Source: Fimbriimonadaceae bacterium
GTDB taxonomy: Bacteria > Armatimonadota > Fimbriimonadia > Fimbriimonadales > Fimbriimonadaceae
NCBI GenBank assembly: GCA_019638775.1
Contig: JAHBTD010000004.1
Coordinates: forward strand, 124,001-188,000
DNA length: 64,000 bases
Reading direction: 5' to 3'
How positions within the stretch are numbered: the first letter of the stretch is position 1; each line of letters opens with the position of its first letter. Below are positions 24,293 through 33,547 of this stretch, one piece after another. The position numbers were made by a program, and so were the translations under genes. Under the pieces are notes generated by a model that saw only the letters and a list, made by a program, of their open reading frames with translations, was not told the origin of the DNA and ran no database searches.

Positions 24293-27200
24293 CTAGCTAC
24301 ACCCACTCGTGCTTCCACAACTCATACACTTTAGACACACGCCGTTCCGGACCAAAGTAAAGGCCCCGCATTCGTTGCACGGGTCGCCTTCGTACCCTTT
24401 CAGGCGAGCCTCCCGGATCTTGTCGGCGACGCCCGATTGGGGTTGAGCCGTCGGTTGGACTGCCGTCAGTTGAGAGATTGAGACCGTTTCTGGCTGGGCA
24501 GCGGTGCTGGTGACGATGGCAGAGCGGGCGACCGTGGCGCTATTATCTCCACCCCCACCCCTTCCCTCCCCCGTCGACGGGGAGGGTGACGAATGACCTT
24601 GAGTTGAGGAGGCAGCACCCTCACGGGCCTCTCCCACTGAGGAAGAGGAACCTCGATCTTCAATGCTTTGAGCGGAGGGTTCAGAACCGTTCGATTCGCC
24701 ACGGTCAAAGCCTGCCGAATCGTGCGACTCTCGCGTGATGCCGGGCACGTGCCCTTCCACATCACCACCATCCTCTTCGTCATCAAAGTCAGGATCGTTG
24801 TCCGGTCGCCCGACTGTGTCGCCGCGCAGGTCTTCCGGCTTCACTTGGACCAGATCGTTCCGTCCCAGATAGCTAAAGGCGAGTTCGCGGAAGATGTAGT
24901 CGATCACCGACGTGCTCATCTTGATATTCTCGTGGCCCTGCACTGAACCGTTCGGCTCGAAGCGGGTGAAGACGAACGCCTCGGCATACTCTTCCAGCGG
25001 CACACCGTACTGCAAGCCCAGCGAGATTGCGATAGCGAAGCAGTTCATGAGCGACCGGAAAGCGGCGCCCTCGCGGTGCATATCGATGAAGATTTCACCC
25101 AGTGCGCCGTCTTCATATTCGCCCGTTCTCAGGTAGACCTTGTGCCCGCCGACCCTCGCCTTTTGCGTGTAGCCCCGCCTTCGAGAAGGCAACGGACGAC
25201 GCTTGGCGATGTATCGGTAGACCAGCTTTTGCGCGGTCTGACGGATGATCTCGTGTTGAGAAATCTCTTCGCTCTCGTTCTCAAGCTCGCCTGAACCGTC
25301 GATTGAGGCTTCTAAAATGGCCGCGGCGGCATCGTCGGTACTTGCGTTCAGCGGTTGGCTGAGCTTGCTGCCGTCGCGATACAGCGCGTTGGCCTTGAGG
25401 CAGAGCTGCCAAGACAGCCAATAGGCATTGCTGACGTCTTCGATGGTGGCGTCGCCAGGGAGGTTGATGGTCTTGGAGATAGCCCCGCTGAGGAATGGCT
25501 GAGATGCGCCCATCATGCGAATATGGCCTTCGGCGCTGATGTAGCGCTTGCCCTTCTTGCCGCACTTGTTTGCGCAGTCGAAGACCGGATAGTGCTCCAC
25601 CTTCAGGTGCGGAGCGCCCTCAATGGTCATCGCGCCGCAAACGTACTCGTTTGCCGCCTCGACCTCTTCTTTGCTAAAGCCCAATTCGGTGAGCATGTCG
25701 AAGCTCCAGTCATTGAGCTGAGCATCGGTAAAGCCCAGCGCATCACGGCAGAAGTCTTCGCCGAGGGTGAACTTGTTGAAGACGAATTTGAGTTCAAACG
25801 CGTTCTCCAAGGCTTCTTCCAGCTTCTCGATGACCTCGGGAGTGAAGCCCTTGGCGGTGAGCGTTTCGTGATTGATGACGGGTGCGCCCTTAAGCGTTTT
25901 GCGGCCGAGGCAGTAGGCGATAATCTCCTCACCTTGCTCCTTTGTGTAGCCCAGATTCTTGAGCGCGACGGGGAGCGACTGGTTAATGATCTTGAAATAA
26001 CCGCCACCGGCAAGCTTCTTGAATTTGACGAGGGCGAAGTCCGGTTCGACTCCGGTCGTGTCGCAGTCCATGATGAGGCCGATCGTGCCTGTGGGGGCGA
26101 GAACGGTGACCTGGGCGTTTCGGTATCCGTGGGCTTCGCCAAGCTCAACCGCACGGTCCCACGCATTCCTAGCCGCCCTAAGCATATCGACGGGGCACTC
26201 GTCCGGGTCGATCCCAACTGGGGTGATCGTGAGGCCTTCGTATTCGTCTTTGGGCGCGTTGTAGGCGGCTCTTCTGTGGTTGCGCATGACGCGGAGCATG
26301 TGCTCCTTGTTTCGCGAGTAGCCCCGGAATGTGCCGACTTCGGCCGCCATTTCGGCGCTCGTGGCGTAGGACTCGCCGCCCATCACCGCCGTCAGCGCTC
26401 CGCAGATCGCGCGGCCTTGTGGGCTGTCGTAAGCGATGCCCATCTGCATGAGCAATGCGCCGATGTTTGCATAACCCAGGCCAAGCGTTCGGAACTCGTA
26501 GCTGAGTTCAGCGATCGACTTCGACGGGAACTGCGCCATGAGGACGGAAATCTCCAGCACCATCGTCCAAAGTCGGGTTGCGTGGATGTAACCGTTCATG
26601 TCGAACTCGCCCTTTTCTGGGTCGTAGAATCGGGTGAGGTTCATGGAGGCGAGGTTGCAGGCCGTGTCGTCGAGGAACATATACTCGCTGCACGGGTTGC
26701 TAGCGTTGATGCGACCGTCAGCCGGGCATGTGTGCCACTCGTTGATGGTGCTGTCGTACTGCAGGCCAGGGTCGGCGCAGGACCATGCCGAGAAGCAGAT
26801 GTCGTCCCAAAGCTCGCGCGCGCTGACAGTTTTGTGAACCTTGCCGTCTACTCGGCGCTTCAGTTCCCAATCGGTGTTGTTTTCAACGGCGAAAAAGAAT
26901 TCGTTAGGCACCCGAACGGAGTTGTTCGAATTCTGTCCGCTCACGGTGATGTACGCTTCGCTTTCGTAGCCAGTGTCGAAGGTTGGGAAGTCGATGCCGG
27001 TGAATCCCATCTCGGCGAGTTGGATAACGCGCTGAATGTAGTTGACGCTGACGCCGTAAAGTTTGGCTTCGGCGATAGCTTTGCGAAGGTCGGCGTTCTT
27101 GCGAGGGTTGAATTTATCTGCTTCGTTCCCTTCTCCTGAACGTCCAGGTGCCTCAACGCCTGACGCCGAATGGCACGCCTTCATGATTGCATTCAGGTGC

Positions 27201-28096
27201 AGGTTATTGAGCTGCGAACCGGTGACCAAAGCGGCGACTTTTTGCTCTTCTTTCACCTTCCAGTTGATGAACGTGTCGATATCTGGATGGTCCATGTCCA
27301 GACAAACCATCTTCGCCGCGCGACGGGTGGTTCCGCCGGATTTGATGGCTCCGGCGCTGCGGTCGCCGACCTTGAGGAAGCTCATCAGACCGCTGGATTT
27401 TCCACCACCGCTGAGCTTTTCGTTCTCGCCGCGAATCTTGGAAAAATTCGTGCCGACTCCCGAGCCGTACTTGAAGATTCGGGCTTCACGGGTCCAGAGG
27501 TCCATGATTCCGCCCTCGTTCACGAGGTCGTCTTTCACGCTGAGGATAAAGCAGGCGTGGGGCTGAGGCCGCTCATAAGCGTTTGCGCTTTTCATGAGCT
27601 TTTTGGAATCGGGATCGACGTATTGGTGTCCCTGTGCGTTGCCGGTGATGCCGTAAGCAAAGTGCAGGCCGGTGTTGAACCATTGCGGGCTATTCGGGGC
27701 GGCATATTGCATGGCGAGCATGTAGCTCAGCTCATCGTAAAACGCTTGCGCGTCCTCGTCGGTATCGAAATAGTTGTACTTTTGCCCCCAATACCGCCAG
27801 CACCCTGCCAGCCGGTGGAAAACTTCACGCGAATCTGTCTCGCAGTCGGCGTCCTCTTTTGTCCATTCGCTTAGGTTGGCTAGTGTTTTATCGCCCTCTT
27901 TCAACCCTGCTTTGCGGAAGTATTTTTGAGCAAGGATGTCGGTGGCAACCTGCGACCAATGGGACGGCACCATAACCTTTTCCATAAGGAATACGGTGCT
28001 TCCGTCGGTGTTCTTTATCTCGCTTTTTCGCGGTTCAAACTTAATCCCAGAATAGGGGCTTTGCCCAGCTTTTGTATAGTAACGCGCAATCTTCAT
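24293..28096 (-). CDS. nrdJ: Vitamin B12-dependent (class II) ribonucleotide reductase
   Basis: 1267 residues. Reduces ribonucleotides to deoxyribonucleotides in the cytoplasm using adenosylcobalamin. The catalytic core is shown by [23 protein letters not shown], the cysteine-containing [21 protein letters not shown] and [20 protein letters not shown]. The C-terminus has a Cys-rich finger ([10 protein letters not shown]...CLKCMSCG). Residues about 1145-1185 are a low-complexity Gly/Ser/Glu insert encoded by a palindromic repeat (see separate entry). The gene follows nrdR by 30 bases on the same strand, so the two share the promoter at about 28700. No cobalamin riboswitch was seen. Confidence 0.95.
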   Translation of the reverse strand: MKIARYYTKAGQSPYSGIKFEPRKSEIKNTDGSTVFLMEKVMVPSHWSQVATDILAQKYFRKAGLKEGDKTLANLSEWTKEDADCETDSREVFHRLAGCWRYWGQKYNYFDTDEDAQAFYDELSYMLAMQYAAPNSPQWFNTGLHFAYGITGNAQGHQYVDPDSKKLMKSANAYERPQPHACFILSVKDDLVNEGGIMDLWTREARIFKYGSGVGTNFSKIRGENEKLSGGGKSSGLMSFLKVGDRSAGAIKSGGTTRRAAKMVCLDMDHPDIDTFINWKVKEEQKVAALVTGSQLNNLHLNAIMKACHSASGVEAPGRSGEGNEADKFNPRKNADLRKAIAEAKLYGVSVNYIQRVIQLAEMGFTGIDFPTFDTGYESEAYITVSGQNSNNSVRVPNEFFFAVENNTDWELKRRVDGKVHKTVSARELWDDICFSAWSCADPGLQYDSTINEWHTCPADGRINASNPCSEYMFLDDTACNLASMNLTRFYDPEKGEFDMNGYIHATRLWTMVLEISVLMAQFPSKSIAELSYEFRTLGLGYANIGALLMQMGIAYDSPQGRAICGALTAVMGGESYATSAEMAAEVGTFRGYSRNKEHMLRVMRNHRRAAYNAPKDEYEGLTITPVGIDPDECPVDMLRAARNAWDRAVELGEAHGYRNAQVTVLAPTGTIGLIMDCDTTGVEPDFALVKFKKLAGGGYFKIINQSLPVALKNLGYTKEQGEEIIAYCLGRKTLKGAPVINHETLTAKGFTPEVIEKLEEALENAFELKFVFNKFTLGEDFCRDALGFTDAQLNDWSFDMLTELGFSKEEVEAANEYVCGAMTIEGAPHLKVEHYPVFDCANKCGKKGKRYISAEGHIRMMGASQPFLSGAISKTINLPGDATIEDVSNAYWLSWQLCLKANALYRDGSKLSQPLNASTDDAAAAILEASIDGSGELENESEEISQHEIIRQTAQKLVYRYIAKRRPLPSRRRGYTQKARVGGHKVYLRTGEYEDGALGEIFIDMHREGAAFRSLMNCFAIAISLGLQYGVPLEEYAEAFVFTRFEPNGSVQGHENIKMSTSVIDYIFRELAFSYLGRNDLVQVKPEDLRGDTVGRPDNDPDFDDEEDGGDVEGHVPGITRESHDSAGFDRGESNGSEPSAQSIEDRGSSSSVGEAREGAASSTQGHSSPSPSTGEGRGGGGDNSATVARSAIVTSTAAQPETVSISQLTAVQPTAQPQSGVADKIREARLKGYEGDPCNECGAFTLVRNGVCLKCMSCGSTSGCS
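24549..24651. repeat. Palindromic repeat inserted in frame in nrdJ
   Basis: Within the nrdJ coding sequence lie CCCTCCCCCGTCGACGGGGAGGG at 24564-24586 (given here as two near-perfect arms around GTCGAC), the block GCACCCTCAC, and CTCTCCCactGAGGAAGAG at about 24634-24650. The same order of blocks occurs in the intergenic element at 29337-29449. It encodes a Ser/Gly/Glu-rich stretch ([29 protein letters not shown]) between the core and the C-terminal Cys finger. Confidence 0.6.
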
Positions 28097-28126
28097 AGTC
28101 TTCCTGACCCTCTTTTATTAGGTTTC

Positions 28127-28636
28127 CTAGTTTTTGTGCACCTGTTCCACCAGCTCGGTGCGCGGCTGTTTTCCGCCTGTCGGCTCCGCGCGGTCCATGT
28201 GCGACACAATCCGCTTGAAGTCATCGACGGTATCAAACTTTCGATAAACGCTGGCGAAACGGATGTACGCCACGGTGTCGAGCCTTTCTAGCTCGGCCAT
28301 GACGCGCTCGCCTACCTCTTCGGAAGACACTTCGTCTTCAAACTCTTGGAAGAGGTCGCGTTCGACCCGCTCGGCAGCGGCACGGATGGCTTCGGCGCTG
28401 ACAGGGCGCTTGCCTGCGGCGATGGCCATTCCGTTGAGCACCTTTTCGCGTTGGAACTCTTCGCGCGTTTTATCGCGCTTCACCACAAAAAGGCGCGGCA
28501 TTTCGGGGGCTTCGAACGTCGTGAATCTACGTTCGCACAAAGTGCACTCACGTCGGCGACGGATCGCTTCTCCGTCCCTTGCCGGTCTGGAATCAAGCAC
28601 TTTCTGGTCGGCATTGCCGCAAAACGGACACTTCAC
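28127..28636 (-). CDS. nrdR: Transcriptional repressor NrdR
   Basis: 169 residues. Nucleotide-sensing repressor of ribonucleotide reductase genes. An N-terminal zinc ribbon (MKCPFCG ... CTLCERRFTTFE, with two CxxC pairs) precedes the ATP-cone domain (LFVVKRDKTREEFQREKVLNGM). Length and architecture match the family. The start is GTG at 28636, directly before KCPFC. Its position upstream of nrdJ on the same strand fits autoregulation of the pair. Confidence 0.95.
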   Translation of the reverse strand: MKCPFCGNADQKVLDSRPARDGEAIRRRRECTLCERRFTTFEAPEMPRLFVVKRDKTREEFQREKVLNGMAIAAGKRPVSAEAIRAAAERVERDLFQEFEDEVSSEEVGERVMAELERLDTVAYIRFASVYRKFDTVDDFKRIVSHMDRAEPTGGKQPRTELVEQVHKN

Positions 28637-28961
28637 TCTTGTCTACATCCCAACCCCACATCTTGGGGCAAAGAGAATTGTAACACACAAGATACAGGAT
28701 GTCAACGTTTTGTTAACAAGAATTCCGTCTATTAGATTTCCACAGGTTTTGCACAACGGATTTGAGTTGAATGTGGGGGTTTTGCACACTGATGGGTAAG
28801 GGCTGTGATGAGGAATGAAGGTAAGGAGACGAAGGGCAAAAGGACCTCGGCAGTAATCGGGCAATGTCAGCCACCCCAGGTCGCAAGGTTCTTTCAACGC
28901 ATACCCGACGCCATGGAAGAAATGAATCACGTCTTCACAATCTCAGTTAGAATAGTCAGTG
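28637..28961. other. Intergenic region between divergent nrdR and a small gene
   Basis: About 325 bases. It holds the nrdR-nrdJ promoter with its leader hairpin, then a stretch rich in A and T (28700-28760), and no convincing gene. The minus-strand frame at 28643-28930 is short, basic and without family features, so I leave it out. Confidence 0.6.
28677..28705 (-). promoter_or_regulatory. Sigma-70 promoter for nrdR-nrdJ
   Basis: On the minus strand TTGACA (28700-28705) is followed by a 17-base spacer and TACAAT (28677-28682), five or six of six matches to both hexamers at ideal spacing. Transcription would begin near 28670, about 34 bases before the nrdR GTG, and opens with a small hairpin (CCCCA/TGGGG at 28654-28668). 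The spacer starts and ends with ACA and TGT like an NrdR box (ACA..TGT with central TA), but the match is poor; an operator here is only suspected. Confidence 0.8.
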
Positions 28962-29246
28962 ATGTCTGTTAGTGAGGCTTTGCAGAAGGGGAGGGCACCA
29001 CGATGGGTGAAAATCATCGTGAAGTTCACCTTTTATGTAGTCACAGTCTCAATCTTCTTCTTTTGGACCGAGCGGATACCGGATGCTCCCTTCTGGGCGC
29101 ACTTCGGGTTAACATTGGCAACCTGCGCTGGGCTGATCCTCAGCGTCGCTTTGATCCTGACGCCGATACTGGGAAGCATTCTGATCTATCAGGCCGTGCA
29201 GGTTCGCCGAGGCAAGCGAAGGCGCATCGATTTGATCGACTTGTAA
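28962..29246 (+). CDS. Small two-helix membrane protein
   Basis: 94 residues; two transmembrane segments (FTFYVVTVSIFFFW, and LATCAGLILSVALILTPILGSILI) separated by a short loop, ending in a very basic tail (QVRRGKRRRIDLIDL). I do not recognise it. Either ATG at 28962 or the GTG one codon earlier could be the start. It stands alone between nrdR and the arginine kinase gene. Confidence 0.5.
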   Translation: MSVSEALQKGRAPRWVKIIVKFTFYVVTVSIFFFWTERIPDAPFWAHFGLTLATCAGLILSVALILTPILGSILIYQAVQVRRGKRRRIDLIDL

Positions 29247-29336
29247 GGGCGAATTACAGGCCCTATCGCTTTAACCACACCCGCCTGCCCTCTCGGTCAG
29301 ATAGGCGCAATGCCGAAGTAACTAGCAGGGATCATG

Positions 29337-29449
29337 GAAATACCCCACCCCTAATCCCCTCCCCACCACGACTTCGTCGAGGCAAGGAGGGGACTCGCAC
29401 CCTCACCTCTGTTCGCTTCGCTCACAGTTCCTCTCCCTTGAGGGAGAGA
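29337..29449. repeat. C-rich palindromic repeat element
   Basis: Blocks in order: CCCCACCCC, CCCCTCCCC...GGAGGGG around CTTCGTCGAGG, GCACCCTCAC, and an 8-bp palindrome CTCTCCCTTGAGGGAGAG (29431-29448). It ends a few bases before the stop of the arginine-kinase gene on the minus strand and may serve as its terminator. A related copy lies within nrdJ. Confidence 0.65.
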
Positions 29450-29452
29450 CGA

Positions 29453-30520
29453 TTACAGAACAGCCAATCTGTCTCGAAAGAACTCTGCCCGATCGCGCTG
29501 AGCGTCTTCTTCTGAGGTCTTCCCTCGTAATTCAAGAGTCGTCAGCCAGCTATCGACCTCGCGGTGCGACCCTGGGAATCCGGGCAAACCCTCCGCCGCC
29601 GCCCAGCGAACCCAGGTTAAGACGCGAAGCGCGTGGGCAAGCGTGAGCCGCTGCGAAGTCACGGCAAACTTTGCTGCCGCGCTTGCTTTGTTGTAGAGCT
29701 CTTCGTGGCTGATCGCAACTCGGGCCTGCCGCTCCTTCTCTGCAAGATAAGCGATAGCCCCTTCATATTCGGGGAGGCGGTCGCTCGTCGTTGAAATCTG
29801 CACAAATGCCCCGACGGCTCGGCTCGACTCTCCAAAGAGGCCACGAACGACAACCCCATTCTCGGCCATCGCCCGAAGTATTTGTGGCAACTCCTTGTTT
29901 TGGGCGAGCCCGATCAGGTGAAACATCGACGATACACGCACTCCCATTCCACAGTTGAACGGGCTCGTGCTCAAGAACCCAAACTTGGGAGACCAAGCAA
30001 ATGTCAGCTTCGTTTCCATTGCCGCCAGCAATTGATGCGCCGCCGCGTAGGCATATTCAAACGTCCAGCCGGGAGTCAGCGCCTGTAACCGAAGGTGGTC
30101 CTCTTCATTGACCATGATGCTGACCATGCGACGGGGATCGAGGAGAACCGCGCGTCCGGGCTCGCGCCAGTGGAATTCTGGAGACACAAGCCGACAGCCG
30201 ACGAGATATTCCCTCTCCGCCGGGCTGAGATCCTTCATGACTTCGAATGCAGAGGCGGCATAGTTGGGCTCATCTTCCCACTTGGGCGTGGGAGCAGTGA
30301 CCTTTCTTAATGCGTCCGTGAGCTCTTTCTGAATCGCCTTAAGTTCGTCGGGGTCGGCATGATTCGGAAAAAAATGTCCTTGCAGATTGCGCATAAGGCG
30401 AACGCGCGAGCTTAGAATGACATCGGTTTGTGGCGCTTCGGCGTCGAGCCAGGCAGGTGGGGGCATCGACTTGAGCACCATCACGCGCCAAGATTCAGAC
30501 TCTGAGCGCATGCGTGGCAT
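29453..30520 (-). CDS. mcsB: Divergent McsB-like protein arginine kinase
   Basis: 355 residues, the usual McsB length. McsB phosphorylates arginines on proteins, marking them for Clp proteolysis. The phosphagen-kinase fold is recognisable: SSRVRLMRNLQGHFFPN near the N-terminus, NEEDHLRLQAL with the conserved Glu, and a GLFGESSRA block. However, where the family has the signature C-P-[ST]-N-[ILV]-G-T, this protein reads SPFNCGMG, so the catalytic Cys is a Ser. Activity is therefore uncertain. No mcsA, ctsR or clpC is adjacent; upstream lies the flagellar operon on the same strand. Start uncertain; ATG at 30520 used. Confidence 0.85.
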   Translation of the reverse strand: MPRMRSESESWRVMVLKSMPPPAWLDAEAPQTDVILSSRVRLMRNLQGHFFPNHADPDELKAIQKELTDALRKVTAPTPKWEDEPNYAASAFEVMKDLSPAEREYLVGCRLVSPEFHWREPGRAVLLDPRRMVSIMVNEEDHLRLQALTPGWTFEYAYAAAHQLLAAMETKLTFAWSPKFGFLSTSPFNCGMGVRVSSMFHLIGLAQNKELPQILRAMAENGVVVRGLFGESSRAVGAFVQISTTSDRLPEYEGAIAYLAEKERQARVAISHEELYNKASAAAKFAVTSQRLTLAHALRVLTWVRWAAAEGLPGFPGSHREVDSWLTTLELRGKTSEEDAQRDRAEFFRDRLAVL

Positions 30521-30665
30521 GGAGAGAAGTTTACTGTGTGGAGCAGTGTCGGAGCTTTAGGCGCTGAGTCGTTGGTAGATTGGTGGATATTGCGGGGAGA
30601 ATGCGAAGCTCGCGACCTAACCCCTTGCTCGGTGGCCCAAAGCTATAGCGGCCAATTCGCCGTCC

Positions 30666-31739
30666 TTACTGCTTCTTCCTCACGTCTCCGATCGTTCGAT
30701 ACACATAAGCCAGCACTTCTGCGACAGCGTTGAAGAGGTCGCGCGGAACGAAGTCGCCTACTTCACACTTTTTGTAGAGTTGACGCGCAAGCGGAGGGTT
30801 GGGGATGATCGGCACCTTGTTCTCGGCGGCGATCTCTCGAATCTTCAAGGCAAGATAGTCTTGGCCTTTTGCGACTACTTGTGGGGCGTGCATCTTCCCC
30901 GGCTCGTACTTGATTGCGATAGAAAAGTGAGTTGGGTTCGTAATGATCGCATCTGCGGTTGCCACCGACTGCTTCATTCGGCTTTTGGCGAGCTTTCGCA
31001 TTCGCTGCATTCTTGCTCCCCGCATTTCGGGGGAAGACTCCATCTCTCGATACTCCTGCTTTAGCTCTTCCTTAGTCATCATGAGCTGCTTGTTGACCTG
31101 CTTGCGCTGGAAGAAGTAGTCGATCGCACCCAAGACAAGCCAGACCATCGTGATGCGAATGAGCATCATCTTCAGAACTTCTCCGACAACCCCGAGTGCA
31201 CCAGCGGGTGGCAACGATGAAATCGATACGAGTCGGGGCCATTGTGATGCGATAGCAGTGTAGGCGATATAGCCAAAGACCGAGCACTTTGCCGTCGCCT
31301 TCAGCCCTTCCATAACGATGGTGCGTGAAAAGAGCCGCTTGGCCCCTTTCATGGGGCTGATCTTCGAAAAGTTAGGCTTCATCGCCTCTGGGCTGATGAC
31401 GAACCCGACTTGAGCAAAATTTGCAACGAGACCGGCAACAATCGCGGTGAGCAAGAAAGGAGCCATCGCCACGACGGCTGGCTGTGCCGAATCCCAAAGA
31501 TAACCCCAGAGCGTTGACGCATGGACATCCGAGGGGATGTTCCCAATCGACCGGTTCATGCTGAACATCAGGGCCTGGCCAATTCGGGCGACTGTAAAGG
31601 GGAGCACAATCACAAAGGCGATCAGAACGATGGCATTCGTTGTGTCGCTGGACTTGGCAACGGTTCCCTTTTTACGTGCGTCGGTACGACGCTTTGGAGT
31701 CGCCTCCTCTGTTCTTTCCTGACCCATCGTTTCCGACAT
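30666..31739 (-). CDS. flhB: Flagellar export gate protein FlhB
   Basis: 357 residues. Membrane component of the flagellar type III export apparatus that switches substrate specificity. Four transmembrane helices follow a hydrophilic start (ERTEEATPKRRTDARKKG, typical of FlhB), then the cytoplasmic domain with the autocleavage motif NPTH (TNPTHFSIAIKY, about residue 265) and PLARQLYKKCEVGD. Last gene of the operon, four bases after fliR. FlhA, its usual partner, is not in the window. Confidence 0.95.
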   Translation of the reverse strand: MSETMGQERTEEATPKRRTDARKKGTVAKSSDTTNAIVLIAFVIVLPFTVARIGQALMFSMNRSIGNIPSDVHASTLWGYLWDSAQPAVVAMAPFLLTAIVAGLVANFAQVGFVISPEAMKPNFSKISPMKGAKRLFSRTIVMEGLKATAKCSVFGYIAYTAIASQWPRLVSISSLPPAGALGVVGEVLKMMLIRITMVWLVLGAIDYFFQRKQVNKQLMMTKEELKQEYREMESSPEMRGARMQRMRKLAKSRMKQSVATADAIITNPTHFSIAIKYEPGKMHAPQVVAKGQDYLALKIREIAAENKVPIIPNPPLARQLYKKCEVGDFVPRDLFNAVAEVLAYVYRTIGDVRKKQ

Positions 31740-31742
31740 CGG

Positions 31743-32513
31743 CTATTTCACCCCCCGTAAGGCGTTCCAGAGCGCATCGGTGGCAAGGTCCACGCTGACC
31801 TGTACACCGCCTACAATTGCCGGCAGAGCGATACTCAGGGTGAGCAGACCCATAATGATCTTTGCGGGCATTCCCACGATCATCGCGGGGAACTGAGGGA
31901 CCGCCTTGTTGATGAAGCCCAAAGCGGCGTCGATGATGAAACCAACTGCGGCGACAGGAGCGGCTATCTGAATGCCAAGCAGCAACACCTGCCCGAGCAG
32001 CTGCAAGACGTTCGATTCGATGGCGTTCATATGCAATGCACCCATCGAGGGCATCACGTCGTAGCTCTTGATGAACGCTCGGATAAGGAGTTGGTGCCCG
32101 CCAATGGACAGGAAGATCGCCATCGCCAGCATATATTTGAACTGGGACAACAGCGTTGATGGGATACCGCTCACCGGGTTCATAACCTGGCTAGAGCTAA
32201 GACCGACCTGCATATCCAGAAACGACCCCGCAATCTGAAAAGCGGCGAAGGCCATGGAGATGAACATCCCAATCATCAAGCCCACAACGGCCTCTTGGGC
32301 AATCGCGATGACCATCGTGTAGATGTCCTGCGGAACATTTCCGACGGTCGGCTGGATCACAAAAACAAGCGCTGCCGATAGCGCCATGCTAATCATCACA
32401 CGAATGTTTGCCGGTGTTTGCTGCCCTCCCAAAACGGGCGAGACCAGGAGCATCGCAGAGCATCGAATAAATACGACGATGAATGCCCAAAACAGCGCGG
32501 CGTCGATACTCAT
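31743..32513 (-). CDS. fliR: Flagellar export protein FliR
   Basis: 256 residues with about six transmembrane helices. Part of the export gate with FliP and FliQ. Recognised by the block LDMQVGLSSSQVMNPVSG and by VIRCSAMLLVSPVLGG-like start (FIRCSAMLLVSPVLGGQQTP). Overlaps fliQ by four bases and lies between fliQ and flhB, the usual place. Confidence 0.95.
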   Translation of the reverse strand: MSIDAALFWAFIVVFIRCSAMLLVSPVLGGQQTPANIRVMISMALSAALVFVIQPTVGNVPQDIYTMVIAIAQEAVVGLMIGMFISMAFAAFQIAGSFLDMQVGLSSSQVMNPVSGIPSTLLSQFKYMLAMAIFLSIGGHQLLIRAFIKSYDVMPSMGALHMNAIESNVLQLLGQVLLLGIQIAAPVAAVGFIIDAALGFINKAVPQFPAMIVGMPAKIIMGLLTLSIALPAIVGGVQVSVDLATDALWNALRGVK

Positions 32514-32779
32514 TGGGACACTCGGGAGATGTTCTCAAAGCAGAGAATCATGAATCCAACTAGCTTCTGGAGAATCCAGTTGCCGGTGAAGCCCAACACA
32601 ACCGCAACGCCAAGAAGCTTTGGCACGTAGGTCAACGTCATCTCGTGGACCTGCGTCATGGCTTGGAAGATACTGACGGCGAGGCCGATAAACAGGGTGA
32701 CAATCAGCGTGGGGAGCGATACCATGATCGCGATCTGTATTCCCATCTGGGCGATATCGAGCGCTCCTCTGGCATTCAT
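32510..32779 (-). CDS. fliQ: Flagellar export protein FliQ
   Basis: 89 residues with two transmembrane helices separated by the typical FQAMTQVHEMTLTYVPK loop. FliQ forms the export gate with FliP and FliR. Adjacent to fliP without a gap and overlaps fliR by four bases. Confidence 0.95.
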   Translation of the reverse strand: MNARGALDIAQMGIQIAIMVSLPTLIVTLFIGLAVSIFQAMTQVHEMTLTYVPKLLGVAVVLGFTGNWILQKLVGFMILCFENISRVSQ

Positions 32780-33547
32780 CTACCTGTACCCCTGCAATAT
32801 GGCGTTCACGAGCATGCTCCACCCGTCGGCGAGAACAAAGATAAGCAGCTTGGCGGGCAAGGATACGACCGTTGGTGGAAGCATCATCATGCCCATGCTC
32901 ATCAGGCCGCTTGCGACGACAAGATCGATGATGAGGAACGGTACAAAGATATAGAAGCCGATGATAAACGCGGTCTTCAGTTCGCTGATCACAAACGCTG
33001 GGATCAGGCTGACGAGCGATACGTCCTCGGCGGTAGCGTTCTCTTGCCGGATATCGAGGAACATGCGCAGGTCTTTGCTGTAAGTGTTCTTCAGCATGAA
33101 CTCTCGGACCGGTTTCTGAGCATTGGTGACAGCTTGGTCAAACGATATCTGCTTCTTCATGTATGGCTGGAGCGCGGTTTCGTTGATCGTCTCGTAAGTC
33201 GGAGCCATCACAAAGAAGGTGAGAAAAAGGCTTAGACCAATGACCACCTGGTTCGGCGGAATCGTCGGGGTGCCCATCGCATTGCGGAGAAAGCTAAAGA
33301 TGATGACGATGCGGGTGAACGCCGTCGTCAGAATCATCAGCGCGGGTGCAAGGCTGAGAACCGTGAGGAGCGCCAGGATCTGAAGCGAACTGCTGACCTC
33401 ACCCTCAGAGCCGGACTTGCCAATTTCGAGGCTGACCTTCGGCACCGTCAGGGCATCTTGACCGAATGCAGCCATTGCCGCTACACCCAGCAGAAATACT
33501 GGGATAACACGCGTCGCTATGAGTAGCAGGAATCTCTTGGAATTCAT
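32780..33547 (-). CDS. fliP: Flagellar export protein FliP
   Basis: 255 residues. An N-terminal cleavable signal (LLLIATRVIPVFLLGVAAMAA), as usual for FliP, precedes the export-gate core with four helices: LAPALMILTTAFTRIVIIFSFLRNAMGTP, then QVVIGLSLFLTFFVM, and the C-terminal MMMLPPTVVSLPAKLLIFVLADGW (quoted in parts). All family blocks are present. Directly follows fliO and precedes fliQ with no spacing. Confidence 0.96.
   Translation of the reverse strand: MNSKRFLLLIATRVIPVFLLGVAAMAAFGQDALTVPKVSLEIGKSGSEGEVSSSLQILALLTVLSLAPALMILTTAFTRIVIIFSFLRNAMGTPTIPPNQVVIGLSLFLTFFVMAPTYETINETALQPYMKKQISFDQAVTNAQKPVREFMLKNTYSKDLRMFLDIRQENATAEDVSLVSLIPAFVISELKTAFIIGFYIFVPFLIIDLVVASGLMSMGMMMLPPTVVSLPAKLLIFVLADGWSMLVNAILQGYR

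Noticed and set aside
25355-27139. 594-codon plus-strand open frame antisense to nrdJ
   Set aside because: It lies fully opposite the well-supported nrdJ gene, has no family features, and reads as a GC-driven shadow frame.
28637-28700. Cobalamin riboswitch for the B12-dependent reductase
   Set aside because: The leader between the promoter and nrdR is only about 35 bases, far too short for a B12 riboswitch.
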